A DNA stretch of 46,751 nt from UBA8438 sp963934795 (lineage in GTDB: Bacteria; Acidobacteriota; Vicinamibacteria; Vicinamibacterales; UBA8438), in assembly GCA_963934795.1 (NCBI GenBank), contig CAWWAF010000017.1:1-46751 (forward strand). Direction: 5' to 3'. A program made the position numbers and the translations under genes. A model generated the notes under the pieces. The model saw only the letters and a list, made by a program, of their open reading frames with translations, did not search any database and was not told the DNA's origin. Shown in pieces: positions 8,096-16,126 of the stretch (position 1 is the stretch's first letter; every line of letters begins with the position of its first letter).

Positions 8096-8123
8096 GGCCC
8101 CAGGGATACGAAAACGCTGGGCC
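8096..8123 (+). terminator. Weak hairpin after the sigma-factor gene
   Basis: GGCCCCAG and CTGGGCC pair with one bulged C around a 13-base loop. No T-run follows. It could end or reduce transcription of the sigma gene before the STAS gene. Confidence 0.25.
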
Positions 8124-8289
8124 TGATCATGCCGACCCCTGCCAGCACCCGGCGCAATGAGGGAGAATACGGGTAGCCTGTGGCTGATGTCGCAATACCA
8201 TCGGCCGGGATGAAGGGCGCGTCGAGTTTGGCGGGGCTTTCATCGCAGCGTGCGACCGCAACCCTACTCCCGCCACAGCGAGGAACGAT

Positions 8290-8631
8290 ATGAATCTGAC
8301 TACCGGGACCGTCGACGGCGTCGCCATCGTGCGGGTCAGCGAGACCCGCCTGATGTACCCGCTGCTCTCGGAATTCGCCGACGCGGTGACCACACTCATC
8401 AAGAGCGGCGAGCGCAAAGTGCTGATCGACCTGGCGCCGGTCGTCTACGTCGACAGCGCGTCGATCGGATGTCTCATGGACCTGTACCGGCAGTCGCACG
8501 CGGCCGGAGCCACGATGAAGCTCTCGGGGGTGCAGAAACGGGTCGCCACCATGCTCACGATGACCGGCGCCCAGCAATTCATCGAAGTCCACGGGGACGA
8601 GCAGAGCGCGCTCGACACCTTTGGAGAGTGA
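8290..8631 (+). CDS. STAS-domain anti-anti-sigma-like protein
   Basis: This 113-residue protein is one STAS domain of the SpoIIAA/RsbV type. These proteins bind and neutralise anti-sigma kinases and are switched by serine phosphorylation. The hallmark V-L-I-D-L-A-P-V-V-Y-V-D-S-A-S-I-G places Ser56 at the usual phosphorylation site after Asp55. AGGAACG precedes the ATG. The stop is one base from the start of the next gene, so the two are coupled. Its setting between an ECF sigma gene and a radical SAM gene is unusual; no kinase partner is visible nearby. Confidence 0.9.
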   Translation: MNLTTGTVDGVAIVRVSETRLMYPLLSEFADAVTTLIKSGERKVLIDLAPVVYVDSASIGCLMDLYRQSHAAGATMKLSGVQKRVATMLTMTGAQQFIEVHGDEQSALDTFGE

Positions 8632-8632
8632 C

Positions 8633-8902
8633 ATGCGCAGTATCACGACGACCGGCGGCGCCGAGGTCGCCCTCGATGGCGACCTGCTCGCGGTGCTTGA
8701 GGCGCTCTACAAGGAACTGAACGCCCGATACGCACTCGACCGGACGTTCGAGGACACAATCCGCGAGGTAAACCACCTCCTGGACCAAATGTCCGAAGAC
8801 GAACGACGCACCTACCTGGTGGAGAGTCTTTTTCTCAACACCGTGACCTACGAGAACGAGCGACTGGGCGCCTATATGCGTAAGCTCACACAGGACGCGT
8901 GA
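8633..8902 (+). CDS. Small helical protein of unknown function
   Basis: This 89-residue protein starts MRSITTTGGAEVALDGDLLA and is otherwise helical and charged, with E-V-N-H-L-L-D-Q-M-S-E-D-E-R-R-T near the middle. I recognise no family. The ATG at 8633 is chosen because GGAGAG, overlapping the STAS gene end, is well placed for it; a TTG at 8621 in the same frame is less likely. It follows the STAS gene by one base and precedes the radical SAM gene by 16 bases, so it is probably a partner of one or both. It has no cysteines and no Gly-Gly leader cleavage site followed by a core, so it does not look like a peptide precursor. Confidence 0.75.
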   Translation: MRSITTTGGAEVALDGDLLAVLEALYKELNARYALDRTFEDTIREVNHLLDQMSEDERRTYLVESLFLNTVTYENERLGAYMRKLTQDA

Positions 8903-8918
8903 GCACGACCAGGATCTT

Positions 8919-10280
8919 ATGTCGCTGAACCACCAGGCCACCCGGTTCAGTTGTTCGTGGCCGTGGAGCACGTTGGTACTCACCTGCGACGGGCGCGTGG
9001 TGTGCGGCTGCGCTGACCCCTACGTGCAACGCGTCCTCGGCGACGTGCGCACCCACACGGTCGGCGACGTCTGGACTGGCGACACCGTGCGCACCTTACG
9101 GGCCGATCTGAACGAGGGAGGCTCGACATTCTGTGGCGACTGCCCCCTGAAGCTGCCGCTGGACGCCAATGCGGTAGCGGCTCCTCGCGCAATCGACGCC
9201 GGCGCGCTCCCCTCGCGCCTGTATATCGAGTGCACCGCCGCATGCAACATCTCCTGTCTCGACGCCTGCTGTGCCCCTGAGACGGGCATCACGCGCACAC
9301 GGGAGGCCGGCATGCTCGACTTCGATCTCTTTACGAAGGTCGTCGACGAAGCTGGGCCCGCGTTGGCGCGAATCGATTTCTTTAACTATGGGGAGGCATT
9401 CCTTCACAAACGCGCCGTCGAGATGTGCCGATACATCAAGGAGCGGTTCCCCCAGATCTACCTGTACACCAGCACAAACGGCCTCGCATTGACGGAGGCG
9501 CGAGCCCGAGCGCTCGTGCATTCGGGAATCGATGAGGTGACGTTCTCGGTGGACGGGGCGTTCCCCGAAAGCTACGCGCGGTATCGACAGCGGGGAGATT
9601 TCGACGTCGCCCTGCGCAATTTGCGAGCCATGGCAGATGAGAAGCGACGCGCGGACCGCGATGTGCCCTTTCTCAACTGGCGATACATCCTCTTTCGGTG
9701 GAACGACAGCGCCGAGGAAATGGACCAGGCACGAGCCCTGGCGGAGGAGATCGGCGTCGACCGTCTCACCTGGGAGATTACAGACCACCCCGAATCGGCA
9801 TATTCCCGCCGATTCGCCCCAGGGACTTCGGAACACACCGCAATCAGGCGCGAGATCTGGGACGACAACAATCTGGGCAACGCCATCCCCGGTGCCACTC
9901 CACGCGCTCGCATCGATTTCCACCGGCTCGTGCCAGGACTCCCACTCCTCGGTCGTCGCGGCAGCCGGGTGCAGTTGCGCCCGCGGGTGCAGAACCTGTC
10001 GACCCGTCCGTTTCCAGCGCAGGCGTCCTACGGACGCCGGTTGGTGCGCCTCGGGGCGCAGCTTCGCGGGCCAGACGGCTCAATGACCAACCGCGACCAC
10101 GCGCGGGCATGGTTGCCATCCACCCTCGAGCCGGGCCAGACACACGACATCCCCATCGAGATACCGATGCCGGACACACCGGGCCGGTATCAACTCACGC
10201 TTGATCTGGTGTCAGAAGGGATCGACTGGTTCGAGGCGTGCGGCTCGCCGACCACGACCGCCACGCTCGTCGTGTGGTAG
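8919..10280 (+). CDS. Radical SAM protein with N-terminal SPASM-like region and C-terminal beta-sandwich domain
   Basis: This 453-residue protein has three parts. Residues 1-78 look like a SPASM cluster domain placed first: Cys12, Cys23-D-G, Cys29-G-Cys31, then G-D-V-W-T-G and Cys72-G-D-Cys75-P. The radical SAM core follows (about 100-310), with R-L-Y-I-E-C-T-A-A-C-N-I-S-C and F-F-N-Y-G-E-A-F for the G-E motif. The cluster cysteines read C109-x3-C113-x3-C117-C118, not the canonical C-x3-C-x2-C. The tail (about 340-453) is a predicted beta-sandwich (L-G-A-Q-L-R-G-P-D-G, W-L-P-S-T-L-E-P-G) like domains attached to polysaccharide-modifying enzymes. The substrate is unknown. It ends 12 bases from convergent lpxC. 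Confidence 0.85.
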   Translation: MSLNHQATRFSCSWPWSTLVLTCDGRVVCGCADPYVQRVLGDVRTHTVGDVWTGDTVRTLRADLNEGGSTFCGDCPLKLPLDANAVAAPRAIDAGALPSRLYIECTAACNISCLDACCAPETGITRTREAGMLDFDLFTKVVDEAGPALARIDFFNYGEAFLHKRAVEMCRYIKERFPQIYLYTSTNGLALTEARARALVHSGIDEVTFSVDGAFPESYARYRQRGDFDVALRNLRAMADEKRRADRDVPFLNWRYILFRWNDSAEEMDQARALAEEIGVDRLTWEITDHPESAYSRRFAPGTSEHTAIRREIWDDNNLGNAIPGATPRARIDFHRLVPGLPLLGRRGSRVQLRPRVQNLSTRPFPAQASYGRRLVRLGAQLRGPDGSMTNRDHARAWLPSTLEPGQTHDIPIEIPMPDTPGRYQLTLDLVSEGIDWFEACGSPTTTATLVVW

Positions 10281-10292
10281 GACGACTACAAA

Positions 10293-11213
10293 CTAGTTGG
10301 TGACGGGCGTCGCTGCCTTGACGGCCGAGGCGTCGCCCACCGGGTCAGCCTCGGCGACCGAGGGTGACTCGACAAGCTGCCAAGCATCCGTCTCCTGCAG
10401 GAACTTCTCTGCGAACGCGGCATGCAGTTCATGGCCGCCGCGATGCGCGACCAGATGCCCGATCACCGGGGAACCCAACAGCGCCAGGTCGCCGATGGCG
10501 TCCAGGATCTTGTGGCGAACGAACTCGTCGTCGAACCGGAGCGAGTTGTTCAAGATGCCGGTCTCGCCCAAGACGACCGCATTGTCGAGCGACCCACCCA
10601 GCGCGAGCCCCTTCTTACGTAACATCTCGACTTCCTTGAGGAACCCGAACGTGCGGGCCGGTGCGATCTCGTCCACAAACGACTCCTGCGTGACCCGCAG
10701 GGTGTGGGTCATGTGTCGTAGCAGTGGGTGGTCGAAACTGATGCTGTAGGTGACCTTGAAGTACTCGGATGGATACAACGCGATGCTCTTCTCACCTTGT
10801 GTCAGCGAGACGGGGCGCAAGACCTTCAGATAGCGCCGCGGACGCGTGAGTCGCTTCAACCCGGCCTCGTGCACCAGATAGACAAATGACGCCGCGCTGC
10901 CATCCATGATCGGCACTTCGGGCTGATTCAGCTCCACGATGACATTGTCGACACCGAGGCTGACGAGCGCCGCCAACAGGTGCTCCACCGTCTCCACGGT
11001 CCCCGTGTCACGCGACAACGCGGTCGCGTAGTGCAACCGGTCGACGTTGTCGACTGTCGCGGGAATCTCAATGCCTCCCAGGTCTGCCCGCCGAAAGCGG
11101 ATTCCACGCCCGGCTCGCGCCGGCTTGAGAGACATGGTCACCTTCTGACCGGAATGCAGACCGATGCCAGAGCAGGAAACGGAACGCCGAATGGTCTGTT
11201 GCACGTCAGTCAC
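10293..11213 (-). CDS. lpxC: UDP-3-O-acyl-N-acetylglucosamine deacetylase
   Basis: LpxC is the zinc enzyme that commits UDP-acyl-GlcNAc to lipid A, so the cell makes lipopolysaccharide. The 306-residue protein has the opening Q-Q-T-I-R-R-S-V-S-C-S-G-I-G-L-H-S-G, the zinc/catalytic motif V-E-H-L-L-A-A-L (Glu77-His78), H-K-I-L-D-A-I-G-D-L near residue 235 and the catalytic H-R-G-G-H-E-L-H near 260. The GTG at 11213 is preferred: it gives the family length and has a G-run 11 bases before it. An in-frame ATG at 11285 would add 24 residues that look non-homologous. It is the only lipid A gene here. Confidence 0.95.
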   Translation of the reverse strand: MTDVQQTIRRSVSCSGIGLHSGQKVTMSLKPARAGRGIRFRRADLGGIEIPATVDNVDRLHYATALSRDTGTVETVEHLLAALVSLGVDNVIVELNQPEVPIMDGSAASFVYLVHEAGLKRLTRPRRYLKVLRPVSLTQGEKSIALYPSEYFKVTYSISFDHPLLRHMTHTLRVTQESFVDEIAPARTFGFLKEVEMLRKKGLALGGSLDNAVVLGETGILNNSLRFDDEFVRHKILDAIGDLALLGSPVIGHLVAHRGGHELHAAFAEKFLQETDAWQLVESPSVAEADPVGDASAVKAATPVTN

Positions 11214-11285
11214 AGAGCGGTATACCCCCCACAAGCGGACGACCGACGAATTACTAAAGCAAGAGCGATACCGGTTGTGCGACAT

Positions 11286-11436
11286 CCTGACGATTGCCGT
11301 AAATAACTGTCTGTCAATAAGTTATCCAGTTCATGCCAATTGGCAGATCACAACATCGTATGGAGTGTGGCTAACTAGACACACCCCAGACCGCGACAGG
11401 TGTGGCTTTTGTACCACAGAACGGTCGTGGTGTCAG
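11286..11436. promoter_or_regulatory. AT-richer upstream region of lpxC with palindrome and repeats
   Basis: This gap between uvrA and lpxC is clearly AT-richer than its surroundings. It holds a perfect 12-bp palindrome TGCCAATTGGCA (11334-11345), two direct copies of GTGTGGCT (11365-11372 and 11400-11407), and TTGACA on the minus strand at 11318-11313. These are plausible operator and promoter parts for lpxC, but no complete promoter can be fixed. Confidence 0.4.
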
Positions 11437-14289
11437 CTACTTAGCGGACTTTTCCTTTCGAGACAGGACGGCGGACAGATACTGGCCGGTGACTGACTCG
11501 GGAGAGGCAGCGATCGCTTCAGGGGTGCCAAAGGCCACGACCTGTCCTCCACCTCGTCCGCCCTCTGGCCCCAGATCAATGACGTGGTCCGCGTTCTTGA
11601 TGACATCGAGGTGGTGCTCGATAACGACAACGGTATTGCCCTGGTCCACCAGTTGCTGCAACACGTCGAGCAACTTCCGCGTGTCCTCGAAATGAAGACC
11701 GGTGGTTGGCTCGTCCAGAATATAGACGGTGCGACCGGTACTCCGCTTTGAGAGTTCCTTCGACAACTTCACCCGCTGTGCCTCGCCACCCGACAGCGTC
11801 GTTGCCGACTGACCGAGCGTGACGTACCCCAGCCCCACTTCTTGCAAGGTTCTCAGTTTGCTGGAAATTCGTGGGAAGTTCTCGAGCAACGGCACCGTCT
11901 GGTCGACGGTCAATTCGAGCACATCGGCAATCGAGGCTCCGCGGTACCGAATCTCAAGCGTTTCTCGATTGTAGCGGCGGCCTTTGCACTGCTCGCACGT
12001 CACGTACACATCCGGCAGGAAGTGCATCTCGATGGCGATGACCCCGTCGCCCTGGCATGCCTCGCAGCGCCCCCCCTTGACGTTGAACGAGAAACGCCCC
12101 GGTTTGAACCCCCGCGCTTTGGCATCGGGCAGCATCGCGAAGAGCTCACGAATAAACGTGAACAGCCCGGTGTAGGTCGCCGGATTCGACCGGGGGGTTC
12201 GCCCGATCGCCGACTGGTCGATCTGAATCACTTTGTCGACCAGATCGACGCCATCGATCCCGCTGTGCGCCCCTGGAACCGTCGCGGCGCGATAGAAGTC
12301 ACGGGCCAACGCACGGTAGAGGATGTCATTCACCAGCGTCGACTTCCCCGACCCGCTGACGCCCGTGATGGCCGTCAGGAGCCCGAGGGGCACGGCCACG
12401 TCGATGTCGGTGAGATTGTTGGCCCGGGCGCCCTTGATGACGAGTTCACCGCGGTCCGGCGACCGGCGTTCCACCGGGGTCGGAATGGTGCGCTCGCCGC
12501 GCAGATACTGGCCGGTCAGCGAAGCGTGCCCACTGGCCAGCAGTTCGACCGGCGTCCCCTGGAAGATCACCTCGCCGCCGTGCTCCCCAGCGCCGGGTCC
12601 AAGGTCCACCAGATAGTCCGACGCCCGAATCGTTTCCTCATCGTGCTCGACGACGATGACGGTGTTGCCCAGATCCCGCAGCCGGGCCAGGGTTTCGAGC
12701 AACAGTTGATTGTCCCGCTGGTGCAAGCCGATCGAGGGCTCATCCAGGACGTATAAGACGCCGGTGAGGCTGGCCCCGATCTGTGTCGCCAGCCTGATGC
12801 GCTGGCCCTCGCCGCCAGACAGCGTCGCGGCACCCCGCGCGAGCGTGAGATACCCGACACCCACGCCGTTCAGAAATCCGAGCCGCTCACGGATCTCCCG
12901 TACCACGCGGCCGGCCACCAGCGTTTCCCGTTCCGACAAGTCAAGGCCGGCGAACACGCCGACCGCCTCCGCGATGGGCAGTTGCACGAAATCGGCGATG
13001 GTGCGCCCCTTGACCCGAACCGCCCGACTCTCAGCACGTAGGCGCTGCCCGTGACACACGGCGCAGGTTTGCAGCGACCGCAATGGCTCGAGCAGTTCCT
13101 GCTGAGCCCACGTCCCGGTCTCGAAGCGACGCCGCAGGTTTGGCAAGATGCCTTCGAAGTCGCGGCCGAACGGAGCGGCAGCGCGCGTACTGCGCGTGGT
13201 GCTGGCCCGGACGTCTGACTGACGCTGGGCTGTGGTCGGACCGTGCAGCAACAGTTGCCGCTGCTTCTTCGGCAAGCGGTCGAACGGAACCTCCAAGTCG
13301 ATAGCGAAGTGCCGCTTCAGCCCAGTCAGGGCCTCACGTACAAGCGCGTTGTCCCCCGCTGCCCACGGGGAAATCGCACCCTCTTTCAGGGTTTTCGATC
13401 CGTCCGGCACGATGCGGGCCGGATCGAAGTCATCGACCGAGCCCAGCCCCTGGCATGCGGGACACGCCCCCTGCGGCGAATTGAACGAGAACACCCTCGA
13501 CGTCAACTCCGGCATGCTAATGCCGCAATTCGCGCACGCGAGGGTCTGCGAGAACAGGCGGTCGCCTCCTGCCAGGGTGTTGAGAATCACCACATCGTCG
13601 GCCAGTTCGAAGGCCAGTTCGAGGCCGGTACGCAACCGCCGTTCGACCCCAGGCCGAATGACCAACCGGTCGACCATCACCTCGACGTTGTGGTTCCGCC
13701 GACGCTCGAGCGTGAACTCCTCGTCGAGAGACCGAACCTCGCCATCGATCCGGACCTTTGTGAACCCGCGAGCGCGTAGCGCCGAGAACTCCTTCTTGAA
13801 TTCCCCTTTTCGTCCGCGCACGATCGGCGCCAGCACGTTGACGCGCTCGTCGGTCGGCCCTTGCAGCACCATCTCGATGATGCGTTCCACCGACTGGCAG
13901 CTAATCGGACGGTCACACTCGGGACAGTGCGGTACACCCAGGTTGGCAAACAGCAGTCGGAGGTAGTCGTAGATCTCCGTCACCGTGCCGACGGTCGAGC
14001 GGGGATTCGCGCCGGTCGTCTTCTGCTCGATCGCAATCGCCGGCGACAAGCCGTCGATTTGGTCCACATCGGGCTTCTCGACCTGTTCGAGAAACTGCCG
14101 CGCGTACGCAGAGAGCGACTCGACATACCGTCGCTGTCCTTCAGCGTAGATCGTGTCGAAGGCGAGCGAGGACTTGCCTGACCCTGACAACCCGGTCACG
14201 ACGATCAGACGATCGCGAGGCAGGCTAACGTCGACGCTCTTGAGATTGTGCACGCGTGCGCCGCGCACTTCGATGCGATCGTGAGCCAT
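11437..14289 (-). CDS. uvrA: Excinuclease ABC subunit A
   Basis: UvrA is the damage-sensing ATPase of nucleotide excision repair. The 950-residue protein has two ABC modules: Walker A G-L-S-G-S-G-K-S-S (33-41) and, in the second half, G-V-S-G-S-G-K-S-T; signatures L-S-G-G-E-G-Q-R-I and L-S-G-G-E-A-Q-R-V; Walker B V-L-D-E-P-S-I-G-L-H and I-L-D-E-P-T-T-G-L-H. Zinc-finger cysteine pairs are visible (C-A-N-C with C-P-A-C; C-E-A-C with C-E-Q-C). The ATG at 14289 opens M-A-H-D-R-I-E-V-R-G-A, the conserved start; an in-frame start at 14346 would add unlike residues. It lies upstream of lpxC on the same strand, with a gap suggesting separate control. Confidence 0.97.
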   Translation of the reverse strand: MAHDRIEVRGARVHNLKSVDVSLPRDRLIVVTGLSGSGKSSLAFDTIYAEGQRRYVESLSAYARQFLEQVEKPDVDQIDGLSPAIAIEQKTTGANPRSTVGTVTEIYDYLRLLFANLGVPHCPECDRPISCQSVERIIEMVLQGPTDERVNVLAPIVRGRKGEFKKEFSALRARGFTKVRIDGEVRSLDEEFTLERRRNHNVEVMVDRLVIRPGVERRLRTGLELAFELADDVVILNTLAGGDRLFSQTLACANCGISMPELTSRVFSFNSPQGACPACQGLGSVDDFDPARIVPDGSKTLKEGAISPWAAGDNALVREALTGLKRHFAIDLEVPFDRLPKKQRQLLLHGPTTAQRQSDVRASTTRSTRAAAPFGRDFEGILPNLRRRFETGTWAQQELLEPLRSLQTCAVCHGQRLRAESRAVRVKGRTIADFVQLPIAEAVGVFAGLDLSERETLVAGRVVREIRERLGFLNGVGVGYLTLARGAATLSGGEGQRIRLATQIGASLTGVLYVLDEPSIGLHQRDNQLLLETLARLRDLGNTVIVVEHDEETIRASDYLVDLGPGAGEHGGEVIFQGTPVELLASGHASLTGQYLRGERTIPTPVERRSPDRGELVIKGARANNLTDIDVAVPLGLLTAITGVSGSGKSTLVNDILYRALARDFYRAATVPGAHSGIDGVDLVDKVIQIDQSAIGRTPRSNPATYTGLFTFIRELFAMLPDAKARGFKPGRFSFNVKGGRCEACQGDGVIAIEMHFLPDVYVTCEQCKGRRYNRETLEIRYRGASIADVLELTVDQTVPLLENFPRISSKLRTLQEVGLGYVTLGQSATTLSGGEAQRVKLSKELSKRSTGRTVYILDEPTTGLHFEDTRKLLDVLQQLVDQGNTVVVIEHHLDVIKNADHVIDLGPEGGRGGGQVVAFGTPEAIAASPESVTGQYLSAVLSRKEKSAK

Positions 14290-14392
14290 GACACCAGGGG
14301 CAAGCGGGTGACTCCCTGAGCGGGGCCACCGGCGGCTAGGGGGCACGCCGTACTGCGTGGTCCCCGAGCGTTAGTCCAAACGCCCGATGTTA

Positions 14393-15469
14393 TCACGCAG
14401 TGCGCGGGGTGAACCCCGACGCAGACGGGAGACGGTCGAAGCGATACGCGACACTCTCTGACACGACGACAGCGGAGCCGTCGCCATCAAACGCTACCCC
14501 CACCAACGATGGCGCGGCGACCACCAAGTCGACGACATCGGCCCCGCGGAGTTCCTCACCGTCGCCCGGATCCAACGCGCTCGGCACGCGATACAAGCCG
14601 GCGGCACCGGCCAGGGCCTCGACCACATGCAGCGTCCCATGCGGATCGAATGCGAGCCCCTGCGGACGACCGAAGTGTCGAGTCACGGTAGAGACGGTAC
14701 CGTCGGGGTCGATCCGATAGACCGCGTCACGGGTGCCGAGAGTTGGGCCCGTCACGAAGAGGGCGCCGGTCGGCGCCATCGCGAGATGGAACGCGGCCAC
14801 ACTCGGAGGCAGCGTCGCGAACCGCGACACCTCTCCCGTCGCCGTGACGCGAAAGAGCGTCCCCGAGCGGTCGCCAACGTGCAGCGTCCCCTCCGCGTCG
14901 AGGGCCAGTCCGCAGGCCACGCCCAGATCGGTCGCCACCTCCTCGACGTGACCGGTGGAGTCGACCGCTGACACCGTGCCGTCAAACCGGCTGGACACCA
15001 GCAGGCGGCCACCTGGCTGAAACGCCAGCGATGTCGGGTTCGTCAAGCCAGTGACGAACGACTCGCAGAACCCATCCGCCCCAACTCGGAAGATCGACAC
15101 GGGCGACTGAGAGCCACGCGCCCCACTGTGTGTCAGATACAAAACCCCGTCGTCGCCGAACACCGGACTGTCGACCTGATGCAACCCGGTGGCGACAGGC
15201 GTGCCGACATCAAGGAACGCGGTCTCACCAGGAGCCGTGGAGAGCCTGATTTCAGTCGCGCCGCCGCCAAGGCCAGCGGGCACGCAGCACGCGACGGTGT
15301 CGTGGTCGGCGTACACCACGCGCGCCGGCACCTCTCCGAATCTCACCTCAGGGAGACGCCCGGAGTCGCCACCAATCCCCGCGCCTCGCACGGTCACGCG
15401 GCCACCACTAATGGCCGCCAGCGGACGCACCGCAGCGAGACGCGGACGCGTCAGCGAGGTTTTGGACAT
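14393..15469 (-). CDS. NHL-repeat beta-propeller protein with N-terminal IPT/TIG domain
   Basis: This 358-residue protein begins with an IPT/TIG-like beta-sandwich (about 15-85; A-I-S-G-G-R-V-T-V-R-G-A-G-I-G-G). A six-bladed NHL/SMP-30-like propeller follows, with blades repeating G-L-A-F-D-P-H-G-T-L-H-V-V or close forms (N-P-T-S-L-A-F-Q-P-G-G-R-L-L-V; G-L-A-L-D-A-E-G-T-L-H-V). There is no signal peptide, so it appears cytosolic. No catalytic residues of a known lactonase can be assigned with confidence. The ATG at 15469 is eight bases after a minus-strand TAAAGT box. The neighbouring NlpC/P60 gene is divergent. Confidence 0.82.
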   Translation of the reverse strand: MSKTSLTRPRLAAVRPLAAISGGRVTVRGAGIGGDSGRLPEVRFGEVPARVVYADHDTVACCVPAGLGGGATEIRLSTAPGETAFLDVGTPVATGLHQVDSPVFGDDGVLYLTHSGARGSQSPVSIFRVGADGFCESFVTGLTNPTSLAFQPGGRLLVSSRFDGTVSAVDSTGHVEEVATDLGVACGLALDAEGTLHVGDRSGTLFRVTATGEVSRFATLPPSVAAFHLAMAPTGALFVTGPTLGTRDAVYRIDPDGTVSTVTRHFGRPQGLAFDPHGTLHVVEALAGAAGLYRVPSALDPGDGEELRGADVVDLVVAAPSLVGVAFDGDGSAVVVSESVAYRFDRLPSASGFTPRTA

Positions 15470-15541
15470 GGCACCCTACTTTAACGTGTTCTCGCACCTC
15501 GACTGTTGCGTGGCCGGCGAGGCGCCGATACTAGTAACTGG

Positions 15542-16069
15542 ATGACTCGAACGTTGTTGGTCGTGGCACTGGCCCTGCTCGGCGGCGCCTGTGCCACCCG
15601 GGGCGGTGCGGTGCCTCAGCCCTTCCCGAGACCTGGACGCAACACCACCGCGGTCCGAGCGGTGCCCGACGCGAGACGGCACGCGGATGCGGACGCCTAC
15701 GCCATCACCGCCACGGCGCTCGACCTACGGGGCACACCGTTCGTCTACGCCGGCGCCTCACCCCGCGGCTTCGACTGCAGCGGCTTCACGTGGTACGTCT
15801 TCCAGCAACACGGCGTGACACTGCCGCGGGTCGCCAAGGATCAATACCGAACCGGTCGCCGGGTCGACCCCGACCAGATCGTCGCTGGCGACCTGCTTTT
15901 CTTCACGACCGTCGCGCCGGGGGCGTCGCACGTCGCGTTGGCTATCAGTCGTGACGAGTTCGTCCACGCACCGTCTGAACGCGGGCAGGTACGGGTCGAG
16001 CGACTGGGCTCGACCTACTGGGCGAAGAGATTCTTGGGCGCGCGGCGGATCGTGAATACGACGCCGTGA
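15542..16069 (+). CDS. NlpC/P60 cell-wall peptidase, lipoprotein
   Basis: This 175-residue protein begins with a lipoprotein signal (MTRTLLVVALALLGGAC; lipid Cys17). The C-terminal domain is NlpC/P60, which cuts peptide bridges in peptidoglycan. The catalytic cysteine is in F-D-C-S-G-F-T-W-Y-V-F, the histidine in A-S-H-V-A-L-A-I-S, and the F-V-H-A-P motif follows. The ATG at 15542 gives the best signal peptide; a TTG at 15506 is possible. The region just after the stop codon holds an imperfect copy of the last 42 bases, including a second in-frame-like ending. No mobile gene is near. Confidence 0.9.
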   Translation: MTRTLLVVALALLGGACATRGGAVPQPFPRPGRNTTAVRAVPDARRHADADAYAITATALDLRGTPFVYAGASPRGFDCSGFTWYVFQQHGVTLPRVAKDQYRTGRRVDPDQIVAGDLLFFTTVAPGASHVALAISRDEFVHAPSERGQVRVERLGSTYWAKRFLGARRIVNTTP

Positions 16070-16119
16070 CGGAGAGTTCCCTGGGCGCGCGGCGAATCGT
16101 GGACGCAGCCCCCTGACGG
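16031..16119 (+). repeat. Imperfect tandem duplication of the 3' end of the NlpC/P60 gene
   Basis: Bases 16031-16072 (end of the gene with its TGA) recur at 16077-16119 as a diverged copy. The first codes for L-G-A-R-R-I-V-N-T-T-P-stop; the second would code for L-G-A-R-R-I-V-D-A-A-P-stop. The copies share the GGGCGCGCGGCG core and the closing TGACGG. Confidence 0.75.
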
Positions 16120-16126
16120 CCTGATA

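Noticed and set aside
7339..8646. Upstream in-frame extension of lysA by 436 codons
   Set aside because: It lies antisense to the sigma-factor and STAS genes; homology starts at 7338.
11842..12756. A 304-codon open frame antisense to uvrA
   Set aside because: It is a shadow of uvrA, with no family similarity and no ribosome site.
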